Shown in pieces: positions 43,125-52,222 of a stretch of DNA of 64,000 nt (its first letter is position 1; the number at the start of each line of letters is the position of its first letter). The DNA comes from CBFHWU01 sp965659665 (GTDB lineage: Bacteria > Bacteroidota > Bacteroidia > Flavobacteriales > Flavobacteriaceae): NCBI GenBank assembly GCA_965659665.1, contig CBFHWU010000018.1, positions 1-64,000 on the forward strand, read 5' to 3'. Position numbers and translations under genes: made by a program. The notes below the pieces were generated by a model, which was not told where the DNA came from, searched no databases, and saw nothing but the letters and a program-made list of their open reading frames with translations.

Positions 43125-44153
43125 TTATCGAAAACTAAACGAAACTCCAGCTGTGAGTGTATTATACTCTTGTAGGGTATAATTAGCAAATATTTTTACA
43201 AAAGCAAGATTTAGGCGTGCTCCAATAAAACTCTGCATTCCACTTGCGTCTGTTTCAAGACGCTCAATAGGGTCAGTTAACAACACGGTTTCTGTCGAAG
43301 AAAATCCTTGTGATTGAGCGTTGTAATCAATACTAAAATCTCCTAACATTTTTAATGTTGACGTTCCTGATCCATATCCAAATCCTCCAAATAAACTAAT
43401 GAGAGGGAAATCAAGTGATGCAAGAGCCTGAATGATATATGTATTCATGTCAAAATCAACTCTTTGTTTACTGTCAGCAGGGATGTCAGGAATCGTGTAG
43501 GTCATTTCGGTTGACGTAATCGCTCCGAGAATAGATACATTCAGTGGGAGTTTGTCCATGGGTCCAAAATATTGCATAAGATTGTGTTTGAGTCCTATTC
43601 CTCTTAAACTAAAATCGGTTCCCTCAAGTGAAGTTTCTGGAATATATCGTATGATGACATCAGTATCAAAAAATAGGCCGACTCCTATTTGAACATAAGG
43701 AGAAGGTAAAGAGCCCATTATAAGATCATCTTTGATCCCTTCTGGAAAATTGAATTGAGTGGAAACAGGCAATCCTTCATTAGTAAAAGTATTAACCTGC
43801 AATTGCTCGATTCGATCATCTCCAAAAATAGTAGGCAAGCTTGTTGTCGAAGGACCAAAGCTAATGGAAGTTAGCCCTTCAGGCACAAAAGATTCATCAT
43901 CATTGTTCACAAAAGGGGCCGATCCTCCAATGGTGATATCAAACCCAAATTTTTTATGGGTTTTTGCTGTCGATGCCCAGCCAGAATTTAGGCCATAAAC
44001 CAGCGATTTAGACAAAGGACTGATATAACCCTTGGCTAATATAGTAACATCATCTTGGGAGGCTTTAAGGATTTCTTCAAACCCTTCGAAGAGTTGTGCT
44101 TTTGAGGATACGAACATGAAAATAATTAATAAAGTAGAGCAGGTAGTTTTCAT
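43125..44153 (-). CDS. outer-membrane-type protein, DUF6588-like
   Basis: A 342-residue protein with a signal peptide (KTTCSTLLIIFMFVSSKAQ, likely cleavage after residue 19). The rest is rich in alternating hydrophobic strands and ends SFSFR, with a terminal aromatic-basic pair as in outer-membrane beta-barrels. LKASQDDVTILAKGYISPL near the start and the ISPL/LGAITSTEMTY pattern recall the DUF6588 family of Bacteroidetes. Function unknown. It is followed directly by the metK promoter but is not obviously connected to it. Confidence 0.78.
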   Translation of the reverse strand: MKTTCSTLLIIFMFVSSKAQLFEGFEEILKASQDDVTILAKGYISPLSKSLVYGLNSGWASTAKTHKKFGFDITIGGSAPFVNNDDESFVPEGLTSISFGPSTTSLPTIFGDDRIEQLQVNTFTNEGLPVSTQFNFPEGIKDDLIMGSLPSPYVQIGVGLFFDTDVIIRYIPETSLEGTDFSLRGIGLKHNLMQYFGPMDKLPLNVSILGAITSTEMTYTIPDIPADSKQRVDFDMNTYIIQALASLDFPLISLFGGFGYGSGTSTLKMLGDFSIDYNAQSQGFSSTETVLLTDPIERLETDASGMQSFIGARLNLAFVKIFANYTLQEYNTLTAGVSFSFR

Positions 44154-44316
44154 TTGTGATGGGAGTTTATTAGATGAATTGTAAAAGTATAAAATGTTTT
44201 TTATTAAAAAATGTTTTATGCTAAAAACAATAAGAGAACTCGTTTTACTCTCTCAAAGAAAATGAGGGGTCAAGATTAAGTTTTAATAGAATATGGTGAT
44301 TTAAATGGAGGGTATA

Positions 44317-47025
44317 TTAGATATTATATTTTAATGAAAAAATGACATAACGCGGCTGTATAACTGTGGTTGTTGTCGTGCTAAAAAAATCATTAAAACT
44401 ATCACTGTTTCGTTCTGGATTGTCTAAAATATTTGAAAGGTCAACTTCAAATTCCCAGGGACTGTTTTCTTTTTGATAGCTTAGCCGAGCCGACATATTA
44501 TCGTAAGTGTTGAGCTGATTAGACCCTTCTTTGTAATTATAATAACTATAATTGGCTACCAGAATAAATCCTTTTAAAAATGCAACATCAACATCGATAA
44601 AAGGTTGCTCGGTGATATAGTTTAATTTGTCTCTTTGACCATCATCGTATTGGTTGGTTGTGTAACTAAATCCTAATCCAAAATTAGGAGCATCTTGAAA
44701 ATTAGTCGAAAAGCTCCCTCTATAATTTTGTGAAAAAGACTCTGTTGGTACATAATTTTCGGAACTTATTCCAGCATTATCTTCTACAAATATTCTAAAG
44801 TTTTTATTGTACGTAAAATTTGTTCTCAGCTCCATTTTGTAACGTAAAAATCGTTTTTGAATTCTTCCGTTTAAAGACAAACGTTCAAAATCAAAAATAG
44901 AATTTACAGGTTCGGTTACTCTGTTTATGCCTGTAGCATCAATTCTATTGATAACTGAATCTGTACGTAAACTATAATTCAAACGAGCAAACACATTGGT
45001 GAAATTGAACATATTAAAACTAAAATAGTTAAAAGAGTAATTATCAAATGTTGCCGATTCTAAATTAGTGTTTCCTTTAAATAATGCGTTATAGTTTTTG
45101 AAGATAAAACCCTCAGCTAAGCGATTCACATCACTAAATCTGGTTAATTTTCTGTAGGTAAAGCGCAAGCTTTCAGATTTCTTAAAGTTATAACTCACCC
45201 ATAAATCAGGTAGAATTTTAGAGAATTTTTGTTCTTTTTTAATATCATTTTGATGGTCAATTCCATGAAATTGATGTAAAGACAGGCCTGGTTCTATCGT
45301 AAATTTACCCGCTTTTACACGGTAATGAAAACCTAAATAATGATCAGAAAATTCATATGTCACATCATTATTAAGAATCGGCGTTGTTAAATTTAGTACT
45401 GAGCTATCGTCCAAAATCTGAAACATATTTGAATCAAACTCTTGAGTTACTTGCACAGTTCCAATGGAGATATTAATATTTGATTTTGGGGTCAAAACAT
45501 AGAAATAATCCAATTTGGCTTCAGTTTTATTTGTGAGGGCATTTCTGTTTTGATTGATATTAAAGTCTGATTGGTTGGTCAATAATGGCAATCTAGTTAG
45601 AAAAGGCTGTCTTTGTCGAATTGCCCGATAAAATGGGTTTTCTTCTTGAAATAAATGCTGAGCTTCCACTGAAAAAATATGTTGTTCAGACAACGTGTAA
45701 TACACGTTTAAGTTTTGGTTGATTTGAGTAGGTTGTTGCTCTCTAAACGTTGAAATATTTTCAACTTGTGTGATTTCGGAAGTAACTTCTGCATCTTCAA
45801 ATTCATCAGATTTTTTGGCGATCACATCATAATCTATCTGCAAATTGGTGTTTGGCCGATATATGGTGCTTAATTTATAGAGTTGAAGCTCGTTATCCTG
45901 AAAACTGTTTGATTCTGATGTTTCTTCTGTTCGGTTAGGGTTAGTGTAAGTTCTTATGCTCGTACTTTGCATATCCACTTGACTTTTTGAAACAATAACA
46001 AATCCTGATAGGTCTAATTTTTCGTTAGGGGAATACGAAAAGTTGGTTGCACCAAATTGATTTTCAATTTCTTTAGCTCGGTTATTTTGAAAATTAGATA
46101 AGCCTAAATCATCTGATTGGATATTGATCGAAGAGCCGTTTTTAGCACTCAAATTTTTAAAGCCTCCCGTGAATCTGTAATAGTCTCTTCTCGAAAAAGA
46201 ATTTTGACCTGTATTATTGATATTTCCCAAAATACTAGCACTAAAATCAGAACTATAGTAAAAAACTTTAGGATTTGTGGCATAGCGTTTTGCATTACCA
46301 ACGCTAGATTGAACTTCCCCAAACCAAAATTGATCTTCTCCTTTTTTGAGTTTAATATTGATCGCCAATTGGTCTTCATTGTTTGTAACTGAACTCAATT
46401 GTGTAACCTCATTAAAGTTTTTTAGCACTTGTACTTTATCAATTGCATTGGCGGGAATATTTTCAGTAGCTAATTTGGAGTCGCCATCAAAAAAGTCTTT
46501 TCCCTCTACCATAACTTTAGAAACTTGTTTTCCTTCCACCTCAATTTGACCCTCATCATTAATTTCGATGCCAGGAAGGTTTTGAAGTACATCTTTTAAT
46601 TTTTTTTCGGTACCTGTATTAAAAGAGTCTGCATTATAAACGATTGTGTCCCCTTGAATGCTCACCGGCATTTCATAGGTGAGCTCCACTCCATCTAATG
46701 TTTGAGCCTCTTCTACCATAGTGAAAGAAGTGGTGAAATTTTCAGTGGGAGTAATTTCCTTGGTAATGGTTTTAAATCCTAAATAACTTATTTTTAGGGC
46801 GTAGGCTGTGTATTTTTTTAGGTTTAATTTAAATACTCCTGAGAGATCAGAAATAGCAAAACCGTCCATTCTTTGGTTCCCCTTATTTAGAGCCACAACA
46901 TTTGCTGCGGTTACAGGGTTACCTAAGCTATCAATTATTTTTCCTTCTAACGTTATATTTTGGGCATAAATTTGGGGTGAAATCAAAATTACAGTTGCTG
47001 CTATAAGCTTCAAAAAACTTTTCAT
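44317..47025 (-). CDS. TonB-receptor-like outer-membrane protein with carboxypeptidase-regulatory domain
   Basis: A 902-residue exported protein: signal peptide (KSFLKLIAATVILISPQIYA), a CarboxypepD_reg-like domain at about 24-100 (LEGKIIDSLGNPVTAANVVA), a plug-like region at about 130-215 (KKLKDVLQNLPGIEINDEGQ, NIPANAIDKVQVLKNF) and then a beta-barrel to the C-terminal FSLKYNI. I see no clear TonB box. Related proteins form large outer-membrane barrels of unknown substrate. It lies 30 bases after a GLPGLI protein gene, a common pairing in Bacteroidetes. Confidence 0.88.
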   Translation of the reverse strand: MKSFLKLIAATVILISPQIYAQNITLEGKIIDSLGNPVTAANVVALNKGNQRMDGFAISDLSGVFKLNLKKYTAYALKISYLGFKTITKEITPTENFTTSFTMVEEAQTLDGVELTYEMPVSIQGDTIVYNADSFNTGTEKKLKDVLQNLPGIEINDEGQIEVEGKQVSKVMVEGKDFFDGDSKLATENIPANAIDKVQVLKNFNEVTQLSSVTNNEDQLAINIKLKKGEDQFWFGEVQSSVGNAKRYATNPKVFYYSSDFSASILGNINNTGQNSFSRRDYYRFTGGFKNLSAKNGSSINIQSDDLGLSNFQNNRAKEIENQFGATNFSYSPNEKLDLSGFVIVSKSQVDMQSTSIRTYTNPNRTEETSESNSFQDNELQLYKLSTIYRPNTNLQIDYDVIAKKSDEFEDAEVTSEITQVENISTFREQQPTQINQNLNVYYTLSEQHIFSVEAQHLFQEENPFYRAIRQRQPFLTRLPLLTNQSDFNINQNRNALTNKTEAKLDYFYVLTPKSNINISIGTVQVTQEFDSNMFQILDDSSVLNLTTPILNNDVTYEFSDHYLGFHYRVKAGKFTIEPGLSLHQFHGIDHQNDIKKEQKFSKILPDLWVSYNFKKSESLRFTYRKLTRFSDVNRLAEGFIFKNYNALFKGNTNLESATFDNYSFNYFSFNMFNFTNVFARLNYSLRTDSVINRIDATGINRVTEPVNSIFDFERLSLNGRIQKRFLRYKMELRTNFTYNKNFRIFVEDNAGISSENYVPTESFSQNYRGSFSTNFQDAPNFGLGFSYTTNQYDDGQRDKLNYITEQPFIDVDVAFLKGFILVANYSYYNYKEGSNQLNTYDNMSARLSYQKENSPWEFEVDLSNILDNPERNSDSFNDFFSTTTTTVIQPRYVIFSLKYNI

Positions 47026-47055
47026 CTATTGATCTAATTTATTTATCGAACCCTA

Positions 47056-47874
47056 TTATTTTTCTTTTGATCGGTATGATCTAAATCGTTCACGCATTTC
47101 GTCTGTTTTTTGTTTCATGATTTCACTAAATTCTTTTTGTGTCACGACTTTACCTTTTTGAGGGGCTTTGAGCGAAATTTTATTTTCTGGATTCAATGTT
47201 ACTTTATTACAAACCAACGTTGTATTATCATCTTGTACCATCAAAATGAGTCCAGGTAATCCCCCATACTGAGAAGGCCCATGTGAAACAGGAATTTCTG
47301 GAGTAAACCAAACGGAAACGGTAACTTCTTTGTTTTCAGGTTTTTCTTGCTCATCGTTTAAACTCCTAAATCGCATTTGTATCGGTGTTCGTTTTTTTCT
47401 TTTAAATGTAGCCTCATAAGCATTGTAACGTCCTATTGTTTTAGTATTTCCTGTAAAAATCCAATCTTTTTGTTTAAGCGTGTCTTTAATAAGAAATACT
47501 TTACCAAAAAACTCTTGTTGACGAGTTATTCGACGCTCACTTAGGTTTTTGTGGGTAATAGTTGCTGAACCGACTTGTCCATATCGCATTATTCTAACTC
47601 CTTGACGATTAGCTTGTGGGGTGTCCAATTGTTCAACCGCTTTATAAATGGATTCGTTTTGATCAAAAAATAATTCAAAATTTACCGTTTGGTTCATTCT
47701 GTTTTTGATTCTTTTCATCGCTTCGGGAGGTAAATTCATATTTTCACTAATTGTATTATCAAAAGTGTTTTTTTGAATATAAGCGGCTACTCCTTGTATG
47801 GGTTGAGCATAAACCAATGAAGCCAAAATAAATAAGCTAAACGTGGTGCATATTGTATTTTTAGTAATAAACAT
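47056..47874 (-). CDS. GLPGLI family protein
   Basis: A secreted protein of 272 residues named after the motif YGGLPGLILMVQDDN, seen near residue 205. The signal peptide is FITKNTICTTFSLFILASLV with cleavage around AQP. I choose ATG 47874 because it gives a normal signal peptide; the frame is open to 47949, which would add 25 residues before it. The family has no established function but often precedes a CarboxypepD_reg/beta-barrel protein, as here. Confidence 0.85.
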   Translation of the reverse strand: MFITKNTICTTFSLFILASLVYAQPIQGVAAYIQKNTFDNTISENMNLPPEAMKRIKNRMNQTVNFELFFDQNESIYKAVEQLDTPQANRQGVRIMRYGQVGSATITHKNLSERRITRQQEFFGKVFLIKDTLKQKDWIFTGNTKTIGRYNAYEATFKRKKRTPIQMRFRSLNDEQEKPENKEVTVSVWFTPEIPVSHGPSQYGGLPGLILMVQDDNTTLVCNKVTLNPENKISLKAPQKGKVVTQKEFSEIMKQKTDEMRERFRSYRSKEK

Positions 47875-48065
47875 TACAGTCTTAATTTTAAATTTAGAAC
47901 CCCGTAATTGAAAAAAGTTGGGTACAGCATTATATTTTCTATTTACCATTCAAAACGACTTAAAAATAAAAAAATTACAAGTTCAATATTTATTTCCTTT
48001 ACAATAATAATAAATCATAAGTATTCTTTATATATTTACTAATATAAGATAAATGAATTTAAACT

Positions 48066-48686
48066 ATGCATATTGCAGTTGCAGGAAACATAGGAGCAGG
48101 TAAAACTACTCTGACTAGGTTACTATCAAGACATTACAAATGGACTCCCTTGTACGAAGATGTTGTTAAAAATCCTTACTTAGATGATTTTTATGCTGAA
48201 ATGGAGCGTTGGTCTTTTAATCTACAAGTATATTTTTTAAACAGCCGGTTTCGTCAAATTTTAGATATTCATAACGGGAATGAAAGCGTTATTCAAGACA
48301 GAACAATTTATGAAGATGCTCATATCTTTGCTCCCAATTTACATGCTATGGGATTGATGACTCATCGAGATTTTAAAAACTATAGTGCATTATTTGAGCT
48401 AATGGAGTCATTAGTCAAAGGTCCAGATCTTTTAATTTATCTTAGAAGCTCAATATCAAATTTGGTTTTACAAATTCATAAACGAGGGCGAGAGTATGAA
48501 AACTCCATAAGTATAGACTATTTAAGTCGCCTTAATGAGCGATATGAAGCTTGGATCCAAACCTATTCAAAAGGAAAGCTTTTAGTCTTTGATGTCGATG
48601 AGATTAATTTTGTTGATAAAAAGGAGGATTTGGGATTCGTCATTCAAAGCATAGATGCCGAAGTAAATGGACTATTCAAAAACTAA
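48066..48686 (+). CDS. deoxynucleoside kinase
   Basis: A 206-residue kinase of the dCK/dGK type that phosphorylates deoxynucleosides for salvage. The P-loop AVAGNIGAGKTTL is at residues 4-16, the catalytic acid is in YEDVV, and the DRS-like motif is QDRTIYEDAHIF. A basic lid (HKRGREYENSI) follows. The exact nucleoside cannot be read. A strong bidirectional terminator follows immediately. Confidence 0.93.
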   Translation: MHIAVAGNIGAGKTTLTRLLSRHYKWTPLYEDVVKNPYLDDFYAEMERWSFNLQVYFLNSRFRQILDIHNGNESVIQDRTIYEDAHIFAPNLHAMGLMTHRDFKNYSALFELMESLVKGPDLLIYLRSSISNLVLQIHKRGREYENSISIDYLSRLNERYEAWIQTYSKGKLLVFDVDEINFVDKKEDLGFVIQSIDAEVNGLFKN

Positions 48687-48712
48687 AAAAGGGGTCTAAC
48701 GACCCCTTTTTT
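48685..48712. terminator. bidirectional terminator between the kinase gene and hppA
   Basis: GGGGTC (48691-48696) pairs with GACCCC (48701-48706) around TAAC, flanked by an A run on the left and a T run on the right, so it can end transcripts from both directions. It lies between two convergent genes. Confidence 0.9.
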
Positions 48713-48733
48713 ATTAAACTTATTTTGATTAAT

Positions 48734-51094
48734 TCAATTATGTGAAGATTTTATCTCAGCAAAGACTGTCTCGATTTTTGTGTTTACATCCTTTTGAGAT
48801 CCCTCAAGAATTGTGATTTTTTCAGTGATAGAACCATTGTTGGTTTTCACTTCAGTAATGGTTGCAATTGTTTCTCCTTCATGAGATGAAGAATAATCCA
48901 CGGTGACCTCATTATTAATTTCAGCAGAAGCATAGTCAGCACTATGTGCATCCCCTAAAATAGGAGCAATAACCAGCCCTACTAAACAAGTTAATTTTAT
49001 CAAAATATTCATTGATGGACCAGAAGTGTCTTTAAATGGATCTCCTACAGTATCTCCTGTTACAGCAGCTTTGTGAGCATCACTTCCTTTGTAAGTCATT
49101 ACTCCATCAATTTCTACTCCTGCTTCAAAAGATTTTTTTGCGTTGTCCCAAGCCCCTCCAGCATTATTTTGGAAAATAGCCCACATTACACCAGAAACAC
49201 AAACTCCAGCCATATAACCTCCAAGTGGCTCAGCACCAAAAAGTAAGCCGATAATGATAGGGCTAATAATGGTAATTAGTCCAGGTAAAATCATTTCTTT
49301 AAGTGCTGCTTTTGTAGAAATATCAACACATTTTGCATATTCGGGGGTGCCTGTACCTTCCATAATTCCAGGAATTTCACGAAACTGACGACGCACTTCT
49401 TGCACCATTTCCATAGCTGCTTTTCCAACTGATTTCATCGCTAGAGCAGAAAAAATTACAGGAATCATTCCTCCCACAAACAGCATGGCTAAAACATCGG
49501 CTTTAAAGATATTAATTCCATCAATTCCAGTAAAGGTAACATAAGCCGCAAATAAAGCTAATGCAGTTAATGCTGCAGAAGCAATGGCAAAACCTTTTCC
49601 AACAGCAGCCGTAGTATTTCCAACAGAATCTAAGATGTCCGTACGCTCGCGAACCTCTTTAGGTAACTCACTCATCTCGGCTACTCCACCTGCATTATCG
49701 GCGATAGGTCCAAAAGCATCAATGGCCAGCTGCATGGCAGTTGTTGCCATCATTGCAGATGCGGCCAAGGCAACCCCATAAAAACCAGCGAGCTCATACG
49801 ATCCATAAATCGCTGCAGCAAAAAGCAAAACCGACCAAAATGTAGATTTCATTCCAACGGCAAGGCCTGCTATAATGTTCGTAGCTGCTCCTGTAGAGCT
49901 ATTTTGTACAATATCTAAAACAGGCTTTTTTCCTAAACTCGTATAATAGGCAGTCACTACCGAGATTAGGGCTCCCACTGCCAATCCAATACAAGCAGCC
50001 CAAAACACATTCATGGAAGGTACTTCTCTTAATCCTTCTCCGAAAAAATTCATCGTTAGTGTTTCAGGAAGCATCCATTGAATTAAGAAAAAACTGGCTA
50101 TTAATGTTAAGAAAATTGAGGCCCAGTTTCCAGTATCTAGGGCTTTTTGAACTTGAGATTCTTTCGCATCATTACTAGATATCTTAACCAAAAAAGTACC
50201 TATTACAGAAGCTAAAACTCCCATACCAGCGATAACCAAAGGGAGTAGTATGGGACCCATATTATTGAAGTTATCGGTAAATTGAGTAACAGCTGACATA
50301 TCTTTTATGAGGTAGTTTCCAAGAACCATCGCAGCCAAAACCGTGGCTACGTAAGATCCAAACAAATCGGCTCCCATTCCGGCCACATCACCAACATTGT
50401 CCCCGACATTATCAGCAATAGTTGCAGGGTTTCGAGGATCATCTTCTGGAATTCCTGCTTCGACTTTTCCAACCAAATCAGCTCCTACATCAGCCGCTTT
50501 AGTGTAAATACCACCCCCTACTCTTGCAAACAAAGCAATTGATTCTGCACCGAGAGAAAATCCTGCTAATGCTTCCAAGACCATGGTCATATTGTTGTAA
50601 AAGCTTCCTTCTTGACCCATGAATTGACCCATGAATATCATAAATAATAAGCTAAGACCTAAAATAGCCAATCCAGCTACTCCTAACCCCATTACAGTAC
50701 CTCCACCAAATGAAACCTTTAAAGCTTGTGGCAAACTCGTTTTAGCTGCTTCAGCAGTTCGAGCATTTGCCTCTGTAGCAATACGCATTCCAATATTTCC
50801 AGCAAAAGCTGAAAAAAAGGCGCCAATGATAAATGCTGGAACAATCATCCAACTTGTAAATTCTGCCATAGTTGATATAACATAAAGCGCTATTGATGCA
50901 ATGACAACAAAAATGGCAAGCAATCTGTACTCAGCATTCAAAAAAGCAAGAGCACCTTTTTTAATACTCTCAGAAATTGCTTTCATTTTATCTGTACCAG
51001 CTGACTGCTTTCGTACCCACGCTGATTTGATTAGCATCACTACCAAACCAAAAACCGATAAAGCAATTGGTATATAAATTACACTGTTATTCAT
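48734..51094 (-). CDS. hppA: membrane-bound ion-translocating pyrophosphatase
   Basis: A 786-residue membrane enzyme with about 16 hydrophobic segments that couples PPi hydrolysis to proton or sodium export. Catalytic blocks are GGGIYTKAADVGADLVGKVE, DDPRNPATIADNVGDNVGD and DNAGGVAEMSEL. The GNTTAA motif has Ala where K+-independent enzymes have Lys, so a K+-dependent type is predicted. The last 65 or so residues form an unusual hydrophilic tail after the final membrane segment (AEINNEVTVDYSSSHEGETI). It begins 18 bases after pdhB. Confidence 0.95.
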   Translation of the reverse strand: MNNSVIYIPIALSVFGLVVMLIKSAWVRKQSAGTDKMKAISESIKKGALAFLNAEYRLLAIFVVIASIALYVISTMAEFTSWMIVPAFIIGAFFSAFAGNIGMRIATEANARTAEAAKTSLPQALKVSFGGGTVMGLGVAGLAILGLSLLFMIFMGQFMGQEGSFYNNMTMVLEALAGFSLGAESIALFARVGGGIYTKAADVGADLVGKVEAGIPEDDPRNPATIADNVGDNVGDVAGMGADLFGSYVATVLAAMVLGNYLIKDMSAVTQFTDNFNNMGPILLPLVIAGMGVLASVIGTFLVKISSNDAKESQVQKALDTGNWASIFLTLIASFFLIQWMLPETLTMNFFGEGLREVPSMNVFWAACIGLAVGALISVVTAYYTSLGKKPVLDIVQNSSTGAATNIIAGLAVGMKSTFWSVLLFAAAIYGSYELAGFYGVALAASAMMATTAMQLAIDAFGPIADNAGGVAEMSELPKEVRERTDILDSVGNTTAAVGKGFAIASAALTALALFAAYVTFTGIDGINIFKADVLAMLFVGGMIPVIFSALAMKSVGKAAMEMVQEVRRQFREIPGIMEGTGTPEYAKCVDISTKAALKEMILPGLITIISPIIIGLLFGAEPLGGYMAGVCVSGVMWAIFQNNAGGAWDNAKKSFEAGVEIDGVMTYKGSDAHKAAVTGDTVGDPFKDTSGPSMNILIKLTCLVGLVIAPILGDAHSADYASAEINNEVTVDYSSSHEGETIATITEVKTNNGSITEKITILEGSQKDVNTKIETVFAEIKSSHN

Positions 51095-51112
51095 GTGTCT
51101 AGTTTAAAAATA

Positions 51113-52087
51113 TTAGTTGTAAATTTTTTTCACTGCCTTAACAACATCTTCCCTATTTGGCAACCATTCTGCAAGAAGTACTGGAGAGTATGGCGCTGGA
51201 GTATCGGCAGTGTTAATTTTTATTATTGGTGCATCTAAATAATCAAAGGCTTTATGCTGTACTTGGTATGTGATTTCGGTAGATACATTTCCAAAAGGCC
51301 ATGCTTCTTCAAGAATAACCAAACGATTGGTTTTTTTGACCGATGTGATAATGGTATCAATATCTAGGGGACGAATAGTACGCAAGTCGATAAGTTCGCA
51401 TGAAATATTTTCTTTAGCCAATAGATCAGCTGCAGCTTGTGCTTCTTTAAATATCTTTCCAAATGAAATTATGGTCACATCTGTTCCTTGTTGTTTAACA
51501 TCTGCGACTCCTATAGGAAGTATATATTCTCCTTCGGGAACTTCTCCTTTGTCTCCATACATTTGTTCTGATTCCATAAAAATGACTGGATCGTCGTCAC
51601 GAATTGCAGCCTTCAATAATCCTTTGGCGTCATATGGATTAGAGGGAACTATGACCTTAAGTCCTGGGCAGTTAGCATACCAACTTTCAAAAGCTTGAGA
51701 ATGTGTAGCAGCCAATTGACCTGCTGAAGCGGTAGGACCACGAAAGACAATGGGACATGGAAATTGCCCTCCAGACATTTGACGAATTTTAGCCGCATTG
51801 TTAATAATTTGATCGATCCCTACCAAGGCAAAATTAAACGTCATAAATTCAATTATGGGACGGTTACCCGTCATTGTAGAACCAACACCAATTCCCGAAA
51901 AACCTAGTTCCGATATGGGCGTATCAATGACTCGTTTTTCTCCAAACTCATCCAGCATTCCTTTCGACGCCTTGTAAGCTCCATTGTACTCTGCTACTTC
52001 TTCACCCATAAGGTAAATAGAATCATCACGACGCATCTCTTCAGACATCGCTTCACATATCGCTTCTCTAAATTGTAAAATTCTCAT
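51113..52087 (-). CDS. pdhB: pyruvate dehydrogenase E1 beta subunit
   Basis: A 324-residue transketolase-like beta subunit that pairs with E1 alpha to decarboxylate pyruvate. Blocks: FREAICEAMSEEMRRD, MGEEVAEYNGAYKASKGML, FMTFNFALVGIDQIINNAAK, GGQFPCPIVFRGP. The alpha and E2 genes are not in this window, the usual flavobacterial arrangement as I recall it. The start is ATG 52087; the preceding codon is GTG. hppA follows 18 bases later and may share the transcript. Confidence 0.95.
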   Translation of the reverse strand: MRILQFREAICEAMSEEMRRDDSIYLMGEEVAEYNGAYKASKGMLDEFGEKRVIDTPISELGFSGIGVGSTMTGNRPIIEFMTFNFALVGIDQIINNAAKIRQMSGGQFPCPIVFRGPTASAGQLAATHSQAFESWYANCPGLKVIVPSNPYDAKGLLKAAIRDDDPVIFMESEQMYGDKGEVPEGEYILPIGVADVKQQGTDVTIISFGKIFKEAQAAADLLAKENISCELIDLRTIRPLDIDTIITSVKKTNRLVILEEAWPFGNVSTEITYQVQHKAFDYLDAPIIKINTADTPAPYSPVLLAEWLPNREDVVKAVKKIYN

Positions 52088-52107
52088 CACTTATATTATA
52101 AGTTGTG

Positions 52108-52139
52108 CAAAAATAGCAATATTTAATACAATTCGGCAA
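52108..52139 (-). promoter_or_regulatory. promoter of pdhB
   Basis: The minus strand has TTG (52139..52137), 21 bases, then TATTTTTG (52115..52108), a full match to the Bacteroidetes pattern. It leaves a leader of roughly 15 bases before ATG 52087. Confidence 0.65.
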
Positions 52140-52156
52140 CAAGAAAAATTTAAAAA

Positions 52157-52184
52157 AAAACTATTATGCGCGCATAATAGTTTT
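52157..52184. promoter_or_regulatory. perfect palindrome between the pdhB and etfB promoters
   Basis: The 20-base core CTATTATGCGCGCATAATAG (52161-52180) is its own reverse complement, and four A/T pairs extend it to 28 bases. It lies 13-16 bases upstream of the etfB -7 element, over the -33 region, and about 20 bases behind the pdhB promoter. Lying upstream of both divergent transcripts, it cannot be a terminator of either, so a dimeric regulator site is more likely. The regulator is unknown. Confidence 0.6.
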
Positions 52185-52196
52185 GGTTTTTTTTAA

Positions 52197-52204
52197 TACC
52201 TTTG
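52197..52204 (+). promoter_or_regulatory. -7 promoter element of etfBA
   Basis: TACCTTTG is a full match to TAnnTTTG, 18 bases before ATG 52223. No good -33 TTG lies at 19-21 bases; the palindrome occupies that position, which suggests an activator- or repressor-controlled promoter. Confidence 0.6.
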
Positions 52205-52222
52205 ATAATAATTTGTATGGTA

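Noticed and set aside
44154..44316. AT-rich repeats upstream of the DUF6588-like gene as a regulatory structure
   Set aside because: The inverted A/T runs are low complexity and there is no full-match promoter or conserved-looking stem.
51270..51698. 142-codon plus-strand frame inside pdhB
   Set aside because: Antisense to a clear pyruvate dehydrogenase beta gene, Ser-rich and without family features.
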